Part shown: in pieces, positions 37,901-46,200 of the stretch
Layout of the letters: every line of letters starts with the position of its first letter
Numbering within the stretch: position 1 is the stretch's first letter
NCBI RefSeq assembly: GCF_041909755.1
Contig: NZ_JAYRCW010000005.1
Coordinates: forward strand, 1-60,142
DNA from: Sandaracinobacteroides sp041909755
Lineage (GTDB): Bacteria; Pseudomonadota; Alphaproteobacteria; Sphingomonadales; Sphingomonadaceae
DNA: 60,142 nt
Direction of reading: 5' to 3'
The notes under the pieces: generated by a model
Database searches by the model: none
Seen by the model: the letters and a program-made list of their open reading frames with translations, nothing else
Told to the model about the DNA's origin: nothing
Made by a program: the position numbers and the translations under genes

Positions 37901-38072
37901 CCGTGGTTGCGTCCGCGCCCGGATAGGTGGCGGTGATGGTGAGAGACGGCGGCGCGACGTCTGGATATTGCTCGATCGGCAGGCTGTAGAGCGCGATTGC
38001 CCCCACCAGCGAAATCAGCAGCGCCACCACCCATGCGAAGATCGGGCGGCCGATGAAGAAACCGGAAAACAT
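34905..38072 (-). CDS. RND efflux transporter, HAE1 (AcrB/MexB) type
   Basis: A 1055-residue inner-membrane proton/drug antiporter of normal AcrB length. The start MFSGFFIGRPIFAWVVALLI is at 38072. TM4 carries the proton-relay Asp pair in AIGILVDDAIVVIENVERIM. Other HAE1 landmarks are GADATTVEQSVTQVIEQQLN, the porter-domain QVADVNNTLAIAFGSAYAND, and GLIAIIGLAAKNAILIVEFA in the second half. It is placed between the membrane-fusion protein and the outer-membrane channel, the classic tripartite order. Likely substrates are amphiphilic drugs or solvents; no regulator gene is adjacent. Confidence 0.97.
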   Translation of the reverse strand: MFSGFFIGRPIFAWVVALLISLVGAIALYSLPIEQYPDVAPPSLTITATYPGADATTVEQSVTQVIEQQLNGVEGLLYMASTSGANGVGTITATFESGTDIDVAQMDVQNKLTLVEPRLPEDVRRQGIPVQQANAGFLLLVAIESRTGANAAEDLGNFANSRVVDELRRVPGVGDVQLFGSPYAMRIWLDPDKLASYRLSAADALAAVQEQNSQSPGGQLGDLPLARDTELNATILTQGRFTSASQFAGIILRANPDGSTVTLGDVARVEMGAMSYDTTADLNDRPVAIIAVQQATGANAIATAEGVKARMAELSRTFPADIHWSVPYDTTPFISESISEVVRTLFEAVALVFLVMFLFLQNWRATLIPTIVVPIALLGACMGLAAFGFSINVLTMFAMVLAIGILVDDAIVVIENVERIMAEEHLPPREATMKAMGQITSAIIGITLVLMAVFVPMSFFPGSTGAIYRQFAVTLIVSIGFSALLALTLTPALCATFLKPHAPDDPDRPKGLLARAFGRFNAWFDRVTHGYQRQVGKLLSAPLRWLAVFLLMAGLTVILFGRLPGGFLPQEDQGVLFTAIQAPPGSARPRTEEALNQVKGFYKQQDAIANIVAVRGFSFFGQGQANAMVFTALKPWEERTAKADQADTLLGKANMAFSQIRQAMVFALSPPPISALGNSSGFSFKLKDVGGMGPDALLQARNQLLGAASQSPVLTGVRPEGQEAAPQLRVTIDRVRARALGLQVADVNNTLAIAFGSAYANDFTYEGRILRVLLKADAPFRMTPTDILALKVRNSAGDMVPFGSFTQVEWISGPQQLQRYNGYPSMTISGMAAPGRATGEAMDEMERLAEALPQGFAYEWTGISFEEKQAGGQIGLLLGLSFLIVFLLLAALYESWSIPVSVLLVVPLGVLGAILFTMMRGLSADVYFNVGLIAIIGLAAKNAILIVEFAIEEENHGRTPMEATLNAVRMRLRPIIMTSLAFIGGMIPLFIASGAGAASRIAVGTGVIGGMVAATLLGIFFIPVFYLSARRWLGREDVPPKAPPGSGMGGGQAHD

Positions 38073-38075
38073 GGC

Positions 38076-39251
38076 TTAGTTCGCCCCGGCCGGAGCTGCC
38101 TGATTCTGCGCGGCCTGCCCGGGAACGGGCTTTGGCGGGGCGATGCGCACCGTCATGCCGGGCTGCTGCACCTTCTGCCCGCCGTCCACGATCACCCGCT
38201 CGCCCGGTTTCAGGCCAGAGAGCACCACCCATTGCGAACCGCGCAGGTCGCCCAGTTGCACCGGCCGGGCCTCTGCCTTGTTATCGGCCGTCACCACCAG
38301 CACCGCGCCGCCGCGCGGCCCCACCTGCACCGCGCGCTGCGGCACCAGGATGGTGTTGGAACGGGTGCCTGCGAACACCCGCGCCCGCACGAACTGGCCG
38401 GGCAGCAAGATCGCGCCGGGGTTGGGGAATTCTGCGCGCAGTGCCGCCGCCCCGGTGGATTCGTCGAAGGCGAGATCGAAGAAATCCAGCCGCCCCGTCT
38501 GCGCGAAGATGGTGCCATCCTCCAGCTGCAGCTCCACCCGCGTATGCCCCACGCCCGGCGCCTTCAGAGCGCCGGATGCGATGTCGCGCCGGATGGCGAT
38601 AAACTCCGAGCTGGATTGGGAGAAGTTCACGAAAATGGGATTCACCTGCTCGATCACCGTCAGCAGCGTGCCCTCACCGGCGTTCACCAGCGCCCCTTCC
38701 GTCACCTGCGCCCGCCCGGCCCGGCCCGAAATCGGGGCGGTCACCGTGGCATAGCTCAGGTTCAGCCGCGCGGTTTCCACTTGCGCGCGCGCCTGCAGCA
38801 CATCGGCATCCGCCTGCCCCAGCCGGGCCACGGCGGCATCATATTCCTGCTTGCTGATCGCCTGATCGCTCAGCAGCGGCCGGTAACGGTCCACATCCTG
38901 CCGGGCGTTGCGCGCCGTCGCCTCCGCGCGCTGCGCCTGCGCCAGCGCCGCGGACAGGCTGGCCTGCAACTCCCGCGGGTCGATGGCGAACAGCGGTTGC
39001 CCGGCGCGCACGTCGCTGCCTTCCTCATACAGCCGCCGCGCGACGATCCCCGTCACCCGCGCCCGCACTTCCGCCGTGCGCACAGCCTGCACCCGGCCGG
39101 GCACTTCGATCACATTGTCGATGGTGCCCGCCCGCACCGTTTCCACCGAGACTTCAGGCGGCGGCATCTGCGGCTGTTCGGCCCCCGAACAAGCGGCAAC
39201 AGCCGTCAGCAGCGCGAGGGCGGAGATCCGGCACAGCTTGTCCAGGCCCAT
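38076..39251 (-). CDS. RND efflux periplasmic adaptor (membrane-fusion protein)
   Basis: A 391-residue adaptor of the AcrA/MexA family. The start MGLDKLCRISALALLTAVAA at 39251 gives a lipoprotein signal with lipobox-like VAAC; an in-frame ATG at 39296 would add 15 residues. Domains in order: beta-barrel/lipoyl half (VPGRVQAVRTAEVRARVTGI), alpha-helical hairpin (ALAQAQRAEATARNARQDVD), second lipoyl half (ATVTAPISGRAGRAQVTEGA), and membrane-proximal strands ending in a Pro/Ala-rich tail. It connects the RND transporter to the outer-membrane channel. It is the first gene of the pump operon. Confidence 0.95.
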   Translation of the reverse strand: MGLDKLCRISALALLTAVAACSGAEQPQMPPPEVSVETVRAGTIDNVIEVPGRVQAVRTAEVRARVTGIVARRLYEEGSDVRAGQPLFAIDPRELQASLSAALAQAQRAEATARNARQDVDRYRPLLSDQAISKQEYDAAVARLGQADADVLQARAQVETARLNLSYATVTAPISGRAGRAQVTEGALVNAGEGTLLTVIEQVNPIFVNFSQSSSEFIAIRRDIASGALKAPGVGHTRVELQLEDGTIFAQTGRLDFFDLAFDESTGAAALRAEFPNPGAILLPGQFVRARVFAGTRSNTILVPQRAVQVGPRGGAVLVVTADNKAEARPVQLGDLRGSQWVVLSGLKPGERVIVDGGQKVQQPGMTVRIAPPKPVPGQAAQNQAAPAGAN

Positions 39252-39287
39252 CGGTGAAACCCCCGTCCATTTGTGCGTTTTTGTGAA

Positions 39288-39314
39288 CCCGGTCATCCCT
39301 CGCGAGGTACCGGG
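39288..39314. promoter_or_regulatory. Nested inverted repeat upstream of the efflux operon
   Basis: Arms CCCGGT and ACCGGG flank the perfect palindrome CCTCGCGAGG (39298-39307), 37-63 bp before the adaptor start codon. It could be an operator for a local repressor or a leader hairpin. Confidence 0.35.
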
Positions 39315-39331
39315 CTGCCCCCGAAGCGTCA

Positions 39332-39345
39332 ACCCACGCGTGGGT
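39332..39345. promoter_or_regulatory. 14-bp perfect palindrome upstream of the efflux operon
   Basis: ACCCACGCGTGGGT, perfect over 14 bases, 81-94 bp upstream of the adaptor start codon. The position suits a repressor operator; no regulator gene is adjacent, so any regulator would be encoded elsewhere. Confidence 0.4.
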
Positions 39346-39417
39346 ATAGCAGCTATTCGAGCGCGACTCAAATTGCGTCGCCGACAGGATGCAGATGGCC
39401 CCGGCCCTGTGCATGGG

Positions 39418-39531
39418 CGCGCGGAAGGTGAAGCGTGATTGCACGATGAAATTGGCCACCGCAGACATCACGCAGACCAGCCCCCACCACCCCGAAACGG
39501 ATGATGCGGGCGAGTTCGGCACGGTGAGACT
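39418..39531 (-). pseudogene. GtrA-like C-terminal fragment
   Basis: On the minus strand this stretch reads SGWWGLVCVMSAVANFIVQS followed by RFTFR, which looks like the last transmembrane helix and the basic NF..xRxxTF end of a GtrA-family membrane protein. No start, upstream helices or proper end are present, so it is at most a decayed remnant in the 552-bp non-coding stretch 39252-39803. The assignment rests on a short resemblance only. Confidence 0.35.
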
Positions 39532-39674
39532 GCAACGGCATCGCCCCTCCTGTCGCCTTTGGCCATAGCCGTTCGGCCCCGTGCGATCAAACGACTTTGC
39601 TGCAATGCGGCAGGCAAGGATCGCAAACGAACCATAGCGGCACTTGCTCTCGCCACGCCGCATGGTCAGGCCCG

Positions 39675-39776
39675 CTGGCCGGTGTCCGAGCCAGCGTCGC
39701 CATCCTCCTCGGCCCGGCGCAAATGTTCGCGCTTGGCCTGATCGGCGAGTATCTGGGCCGGGCCTGGCTCCCCAAG
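39675..39776 (+). pseudogene. GtrB/DPM1-like glycosyltransferase C-terminal fragment
   Basis: On the plus strand this reads LAGVRASVAILLGPAQMFAL followed by GLIGEYLGRAW. The LxGxQxxxLGLIGEYLGR pattern is characteristic of the last membrane helix of GtrB/polyprenyl-phosphate glycosyltransferases. The rest of the gene is absent. It lies beside, and on the opposite strand to, the GtrA-like fragment, which suggests rearranged remains of a gtrA/gtrB pair. The M20 peptidase gene begins its 3' end 27 bp further on. Confidence 0.5.
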
Positions 39777-39803
39777 CTCAGCCCGAGCGGGGGAGGCGCG
39801 GTA

Positions 39804-41105
39804 TCAGCGCGCCTTTTCCTTGGAAATCCGGCTCATCAGGATGGCGGCACGCTTGGCTTGCAGGGGAATGCTCGTCAGGTCGACGAACTCGCGGTCGGTG
39901 TGGTCGCCGCCGCCCGCCACGCCCAGCCCGGCGAGGCTGTCCAGATCGGCCGCCACGAAGCCCACGTCGCCCGCGCCCCGGCGCAGCGGGTCCAGCTCAG
40001 GCATGGCGGGCAGGCCCAGATCGCTGTTCACCCCGTTCAGCCGGGCCAGCAGCGCCCGATTGCCTTCGGTCGGGGCCATCGGCGGGTAGGGATCGTTGAA
40101 CACCAGTTCGGATTTCGTTTTCGCGCTGTTTTCCGCCGCGATGGCGATCATCTTCGCCTTCACCCGCTCGGTCTGCTCGTTGGACAGGCTGCGGAATTCG
40201 CCCACGGCGACGGCCGTCGGCGGGATGATGTTGGATTTGCCGGTCGCCGTCGCCCGCACGCCTTCGCCATCCAGCTCCACCCGCTCGCCCCCCGCCAGCA
40301 GGCCCACGTTGAAGGTCAGGCTCGGCTCGGGCAGTTCGGCGCGGAAGCGGGCGAGGATGCGGCTCATTTCGAACACCGCGCCGTCGCCCATCCGCTCGGA
40401 AAAGATGCTGCTGCTGTGCCCGGTTTCGCCGCTGGTTTTCAGAACCCATGTGTTGGAAGACCGCCGCGCGATCGAGCCCATGTCCTGCCCGTTCAGGCGC
40501 ACCAGCCCTTCGAAATCCAGCGCCACGTCGGCGCGCTTGCCTTCCGCGATCAGGTCGCGCCGGGCGATGGTTCGCGGCTTGCCCGCCTCTTCCTCGTCCC
40601 CCGTCAGCGCGACCACGATGTTCGCGTCCTTCAGCGTGCCCGCCGCCTTCATCGCCTTCAACGCAGACAGCATCACCACCACGCCACCCTTGTTGTCGGC
40701 CGCGCCCGGCCCCTTGCCCACGCTGCCTTCGCGGCTGAAGCGCTGGAACGGGCTGTCCGGCTCGAACACCGTATCCATATGGCCGATCAGCAGCATGCGC
40801 TTCGTGCCCGGCTTGCCCTTATGCTCGGCGAACAGATGCCCCGCGCGCTGCACTTCGCCTTGCGGAATCCAGCGCACCTTGAAGCCCAGCGCTTCCAGCT
40901 CGGGGCGCAGCATCTCGGCCACCTTCGTCACGCCTTCGATATTGTTGGTGCCGCTGTTCTGGTTCACCATCCGCTCCAGCAGCGCCACATCGGCGTCGAA
41001 GGCGGCGTCCACCGCCCCCACCATCTTCGTTTCCGCCGGAGACAAAGCGGCCAGCGCAGGCGTTGAGAGGATCAGGGCGGCGGAGAGGAGAGCGGTGCGG
41101 ATCAT
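39804..41105 (-). CDS. M20 family metallopeptidase, secreted
   Basis: A 433-residue zinc carboxypeptidase of the M20 (glutamate carboxypeptidase/CPG2-like) family with signal peptide MIRTALLSAALILSTPALA. The di-zinc and catalytic residues are visible: IGHMDTVFEPD (His and Asp), KGPGAADNKGGVVVM (bridging Asp), ALTGDEEEAGK (catalytic and zinc Glu), ALDFEGLVR, and GGDHTDREFVD (final His). A lid/dimer domain lies around residues 220-330. The likely role is trimming of peptides or folate-like compounds in the periplasm. It is divergent from purT, with a 92-bp gap. Confidence 0.93.
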   Translation of the reverse strand: MIRTALLSAALILSTPALAALSPAETKMVGAVDAAFDADVALLERMVNQNSGTNNIEGVTKVAEMLRPELEALGFKVRWIPQGEVQRAGHLFAEHKGKPGTKRMLLIGHMDTVFEPDSPFQRFSREGSVGKGPGAADNKGGVVVMLSALKAMKAAGTLKDANIVVALTGDEEEAGKPRTIARRDLIAEGKRADVALDFEGLVRLNGQDMGSIARRSSNTWVLKTSGETGHSSSIFSERMGDGAVFEMSRILARFRAELPEPSLTFNVGLLAGGERVELDGEGVRATATGKSNIIPPTAVAVGEFRSLSNEQTERVKAKMIAIAAENSAKTKSELVFNDPYPPMAPTEGNRALLARLNGVNSDLGLPAMPELDPLRRGAGDVGFVAADLDSLAGLGVAGGGDHTDREFVDLTSIPLQAKRAAILMSRISKEKAR

Positions 41106-41197
41106 CCGGTTTTCCTACGGAAGCTCCCCCGCTATCGCAACGCCCTTCCGTCCGGCGACATGACATGCCATCAGGCGCGCCGAAACAAGAGGACGAT

Positions 41198-42361
41198 ATG
41201 GCCTTCATTGCAAAGATCCTGCTGCTGGGTTCCGGGGAACTGGGCCGCGAGTTCGTGATTTCCGCCAAGCGGCTGGGCGCTGAGGTGATCGCCTGCGACA
41301 GCTATGCAGGTGCCCCGGCCATGCAGGTGGCCGACGGGTTCGAGGTGTTTTCGATGCTGGACGCCGAGGCGCTGAAGGCCGCGATCGCGAAGCACCGCCC
41401 CGATTTCGTCGTGCCCGAGGTGGAGGCGATCCGCACCGAGGTGCTGGCCGAAGTGGAGGCCGCGGGGCAGGCGGTGGTGCCGTCCGCCAGGGCGGCGGTG
41501 ATGACGATGAACCGGGATCGCATCCGCGAAGTGGCCGCGACCGAACTGGGCCTGCGCACCTCGCGCTATCGCTATGCCGAAAGCCTGTCCGAGGCGGAAG
41601 CCGCGCTGGCGGTGACCGGCCTGCCCTGCGTGGTGAAGCCGGTGATGTCGTCCAGCGGCAAGGGGCAATCGACCGTGCGCGAGGCGGCTGGAATGGCCGC
41701 CGCCTGGGACTATGCCGTCGCCAACATGCGCGGCGACCGGGCGCGGGTGATCGTGGAGGAGTTCATCGACTTCGATTACGAGATCACCCTGCTCACGGTC
41801 CGCCACCGGGGCGGGATCAGCTTCTGCCCCCCCATCGGGCACCGGCAGGAACGGGGCGACTACCAGGAAAGCTGGCAACCCACCCCGATGTCGGCGGCAG
41901 CCCTTGCAGACGCGCAGGCGATGGCGGCGAAGGTGGTGGACAATCTGGGCGGCCACGGCCTGTTCGGGGTGGAATTCTTCGTGCGCGGCGACGAGGTGAT
42001 CTTTTCCGAACTGTCGCCCCGCCCGCACGACACGGGCATGGTCACGCTGATCTCGCAGACCCTGTCGGAATTCGATCTGCACGCCCGCGCGATCCTGGGC
42101 CTGCCCATCCCCGACGTCCGGCTGTGGGGGCCGTCCGCCTCTGCCGTGATCCTGGCGGCGCGGGATTCATCCGCATTCCGCTTCGAAGGCCTGGCCGAGG
42201 CGCTGGCGACGCCCGGCGGCGAGGTCGACGTGCGCCTGTTCGGCAAGCCCACCACCCGGCCCTACCGCCGCATGGGCGTGGCGCTTGCCCGCGCGGAAAC
42301 GGCCGATGCCGCCCGCGCCGTCGCCCGCACGGCCGCCGCCGCCGTCCGCATCCTCGACTGA
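41198..42361 (+). CDS. purT: Formate-dependent phosphoribosylglycinamide formyltransferase (PurT)
   Basis: A 387-residue ATP-grasp enzyme that formylates GAR using free formate and ATP, an alternative to PurN. The start MAFIAKILLLGSGELGREFV at 41198 follows an AAGAGGA ribosome binding site. Hallmarks are the GSGELGRE loop, VPEVEAI, the ATP-grasp lid VKPVMSSSGKGQST, EEFIDFDYEITLLTVRHRGG, GVEFFVRGDEVIFSELSPRP and HDTGMVTL. The next gene, purU, makes formate, so the two form a functional unit. Confidence 0.96.
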   Translation: MAFIAKILLLGSGELGREFVISAKRLGAEVIACDSYAGAPAMQVADGFEVFSMLDAEALKAAIAKHRPDFVVPEVEAIRTEVLAEVEAAGQAVVPSARAAVMTMNRDRIREVAATELGLRTSRYRYAESLSEAEAALAVTGLPCVVKPVMSSSGKGQSTVREAAGMAAAWDYAVANMRGDRARVIVEEFIDFDYEITLLTVRHRGGISFCPPIGHRQERGDYQESWQPTPMSAAALADAQAMAAKVVDNLGGHGLFGVEFFVRGDEVIFSELSPRPHDTGMVTLISQTLSEFDLHARAILGLPIPDVRLWGPSASAVILAARDSSAFRFEGLAEALATPGGEVDVRLFGKPTTRPYRRMGVALARAETADAARAVARTAAAAVRILD

Positions 42362-42375
42362 ACCGGAAAGACCCG

Positions 42376-43233
42376 ATGAGCCGTCGCCACATCCTCGTCC
42401 TCTCCTGCGCCGACAGGCCGGGAATCGTCGCCGCCGTCGCCGGGCATATCGCCCGCTCGGGCGGCAACATCACCGAATCCAGCCAGTTCAACGATCCCGA
42501 TACCGACCGCTTCTTCCTGCGTACCGGCTTCACGCTGGCAGATGGCGCGGACGAGGCGGCGATGCGCGCCGGCTTCGACGCGCTTGCGGCGGAGTACGGG
42601 ATGACGCTGTCGCTGCGCGCGGCGGACCTGCGCCCGCGCGTGCTGATCCTGGTTTCGAAATTCGATCATTGCCTCGTCGACCTCCTCTATCGCCAGCGGA
42701 TCGGGGAGCTGGACATGGAGGTGGCGGGGATCATCTCGAACCACGAGCTTTCGGCGCATTCCAACGCCGATTTCGGAGCGATTCCCTTCCACCACCTGCC
42801 CGTCTCGCCCGACACGAAGGCGGCGCAGGAAGCGCGGCTGCTGGAACTGGTGGCCGAAAGCCGCGCCGACCTGGTGGTGCTGGCGCGCTACATGCAGATC
42901 CTGTCCGACAATCTGGCCGCCCGGCTGTCAGGGCGCTGCATCAACATCCACCACAGCTTCCTGCCCAGCTTCAAGGGCGCGCGCCCCTATCACCAGGCGC
43001 ATGATCGCGGGGTGAAACTGATCGGCGCCACCGCCCATTATGTGACGACCGACCTGGATGAAGGCCCCATCATCGAACAGGATGTGGAACGCATCAGCCA
43101 CGCCGACACGCCCGAGGATCTGGTGCGCAAGGGCCGGGATATCGAGCGGCGCGTGCTGGCCCGCGCCGTGGGCCTGCACCTTCAGGGCCGGGTGCTGATG
43201 AACGGCCGGCGGACGGTGGTGTTCCGCGACTAG
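42376..43233 (+). CDS. purU: Formyltetrahydrofolate deformylase (PurU)
   Basis: A 285-residue enzyme that hydrolyses 10-formyltetrahydrofolate to formate and tetrahydrofolate. The start MSRRHILVLSCADRPGIV is at 42376, 14 bp after purT. An N-terminal ACT domain (CADRPGIVAAVAGHIARSGG, NITESSQFND) precedes a formyltransferase-fold domain with ARYMQILSDNLAARL, NIHHSFLPSFKGARPYHQAH (catalytic His) and TDLDEGPIIEQDVERISH (catalytic Asp). The hydrolysis rather than transfer role follows from the ACT domain and the family motif set. Its TAG stop shares CTAG with the convergent tamB stop. Confidence 0.95.
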   Translation: MSRRHILVLSCADRPGIVAAVAGHIARSGGNITESSQFNDPDTDRFFLRTGFTLADGADEAAMRAGFDALAAEYGMTLSLRAADLRPRVLILVSKFDHCLVDLLYRQRIGELDMEVAGIISNHELSAHSNADFGAIPFHHLPVSPDTKAAQEARLLELVAESRADLVVLARYMQILSDNLAARLSGRCINIHHSFLPSFKGARPYHQAHDRGVKLIGATAHYVTTDLDEGPIIEQDVERISHADTPEDLVRKGRDIERRVLARAVGLHLQGRVLMNGRRTVVFRD

Positions 43234-46200
43234 CGTTCCCGCTGGTAGCGCAGGTTCACGCTGGAATTGCCGACCGAGCTGACCTCCAGAAGCACGCTCC
43301 AGATCCGGCTCAGCGTCAGCTGCACCGTCGTCAGCGTGTTGCCCTGGCTGTCTGTCAGCACCTCCACATAGATGTTGCGCGTCAGCCGCTTGCCGATGGC
43401 GATGCCGGTTCCCATCCCGGTCTGGGCGTTGTCGCCCACCAGCCGCAGCCGGTCCACGCCGACGGAGCGGCGGATCTTGCCCATTGTGTCCACGCCGGAT
43501 TGCAGGCCGGCGATGGCCGTCGCCAGCTGCACCGCTTCCGTCACGCTGAGGTCGGCGACGGATGATCCGAACAGCAACCGCGACAGGATCTCGTCCTCCG
43601 GCAGCGAGGGCGACGAGCTGAAGCGGATGTCCGGCTTGCCCGCCGTGCCGCTGATCGTCACGAAGGCGGTCACTTCCTCGGCCTGGGTCTGTGCCTGGAT
43701 GTTCAGCGAACTGTCCAGCGGGCGCCCGTTGAAGCCCACCCGGCCGCTGGTCAGGTCGAAACTGCTGCCGGCGAAGCTGAACTCGCCGCGCACCAGTGTC
43801 GCGGTGCCGATGAACTGGGGGGCGGCCGCCGTGCCGCGCACGCGGATATCGCCGCGCCAGGTGCTTTCCAGCCCCATGCCCTCCACCAGCACCCGGTCGT
43901 CCGCGCGCACCCGCACATCCAGCGCGATATCTGAAATGCGCAGCGACGGCTCCGGCTCGGGCAGCCGCACTTCGCCCGCGCGGCGCACCTGCAGTTGCGG
44001 GATTTCGCTGGTTTCCATCTGCACCAGCTGGACCCGGGCGGTGTCGACCATCAGGTCGCCCGACAGCGTGATCTTCCGCCCCTGGCCCGAAAGCCGCAGC
44101 GGCCCCGACAGGGTGAATTCCAGCGTGTCGGAATTGGCGAGCCGGGCGCGGCTCAGATCGACATTGAGATCCACCTGCTGTTCCAGCCCGAAGCGCACGA
44201 AGCCCGATCCGGAAATGGTGCCGCCGTTCGCCCGCCCGGTGATGCTGTTCAGTTTCAGCACACTGCCGCCGAACTGGCCGTCGAAGGCCATGTCGACGAT
44301 TTCCGTGCCGAAGGCGGCGTTGCGATAGACCAGCCCCTTGCCCCGCGCGATGCCCGTCAGCACCGGATCCGTCGGCGTGCCGGACACGTCGGCCCCGATC
44401 GCGATGGAGCCCTTCAGTTCCTGCCCTTCCAGCCCGGCCAGCGCCCACAGCGGTTCGACCGGGCCGTTATAGCGGATGCCGCCGGAAAGCCGCCCCTGCT
44501 CGAACCGCTCCTGCGGGGTTTCGCCGGGGCCGGGATCCACGCGCAGCACCAGCCGGCCCAGATCATTGCCCTGCCACGCCATCTTCGCGCCCAGCAGCAG
44601 GCCCGCCCCGTCGGACGTGGCCGACAGCCGCACATCGATCGGGATGGAAATGCCCGTCACGCCCGCGCGCTGCAGGCCCGTGATCGTCAGGTTCGCCTCG
44701 CCCACGGGGATGCGCGATTTCGCGTCGCCCCGGATCGCGATCTGGCCGTTCGCCTTGCCGCCGAAGCCCCAGCGGTCCGACACCAGATCGAGGATGGAGA
44801 GATCGACGTCCTTCAGCGACATCCGGATCTCGCGCCCGGCGCCGAACCGGCCTTCCATGTCCACCTGGCCGCGCGGCAGCATCAGCCGGGCCGGCATCAG
44901 CCGCCAGCCATCCTCCACCTTCACCAGCCGGGCCGGCCGCTCCAGCTTCATCGGCAGGTTGCCCATGCGGCCGTCCATGAAGAACAGATAGCCGTCCGAA
45001 ACGGACTGCACGCGGCCGCTGGCCTTGAAGGCCTGCCCGTCGCCGGTGCGGCCGCTGGCGGTGACGGTCGCGACCCCGCTCTGCCCCGTCAGGTTGGCGG
45101 CGCCGGTCACGTCGGTCAGCACCAGCGCGCCGCGGCGCACGCCGGATGCGGCGAAGCTGCCCTGAATTTCCGGCCGGTCGGGCACCAGCCGGATGGTCGC
45201 GCGGGCGGCACCCTTGCTGATCGCGATCGGCTGCTCCAGCGGAATGCGGGCGTTGCGCGCCCGCGCTTCCATGTCCACCTGCTGGATCGCGCCGGCGGCA
45301 GAGAGGTCGAAGGTGGCGTCCACCCCCTGGCCGTCCACCGTCAGCGTTCCGGCGAAGGGCCCCGCCGTCGTCTGCACCAGCCGGCCCCGCGCCTCCAGCC
45401 CGGCGATGGCGGCATGGTCGATATCGATGCTCAGCGGCTGGCCCTGCCCGAAGCCGATCACCGCGCGGCCGCTCAGCGGCCCCTGCGGGCTGTCGCCCCG
45501 CGCCGTCACCAGAAGGCCGCCCGGCGCGGGCGCGATGTCCGCCACCAGCCCCGTCACGCCGAAGCCGAAACCGGGGCTGGCCATCGCCAGCGTGGCATGC
45601 GGTGCGGTGGAGGTGCCGGACGCCGTCAGGGTGAAGGGGCCATAGGCGCGGCTGCGGCCCTGCGCATCCAGCGTGAAGCGGCCGCTCGCCGGATCATAGC
45701 TGGCCTTCGCCCCCGAAATATCGAGGTTGGGGCTGGCCAGCGCCGCATTGCTGACGGCGATGGTGCCGTTCGCCGCCAGCACGAAGCCGCCGCTCACCCT
45801 GGGAAGACCGCCCAGGAACGTCTTCATCGATGCATTGTCCAGGCCCAGCGCCCGCGCATCGAACCGCCCCGAAACGGATGGCCGCGCCGCGCCCGCCGGG
45901 CGAAGGATGTCGGCCGTCACCTGCGCCGTCACCGGGCCCAGGTTCGGCACCAGGATCCGGGCGACGCTGGCGTTCACCCGCGCCGTCGCCCGCCCGTCGG
46001 CGGCCAGCGCGCCGCTGCCGCTGGCAGTCAGCTGCGTGGTCTGCAGCTGCACGCCCGTCGCCGTCAGCCCGCCGTTCGCAAAGGCCAGCGTGCCCGACAG
46101 GCGGGGGGCCTGCAGAAGGGCTGCGGTTTCCGGCGGCAGGCCCACCAGCCGCGTCGCGCGCGCCGTGAAGGGCAGCTGCATGGGCCGCGCCTGCGTCGCC

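Noticed and set aside
34758..39257. A plus-strand open frame of about 1500 codons opposite the RND efflux genes, and similar long frames opposite many other genes
   Set aside because: These are antisense frames created by high-GC codon usage. Their translations are His/Arg/Gly/Ala-rich and lack domains, and the real genes on the other strand have complete family motifs.
39154..39663. A complete 169-residue minus-strand gene
   Set aside because: Only a short internal stretch resembles GtrA; the rest has no domain, and the frame continues through the start region of the efflux adaptor gene.
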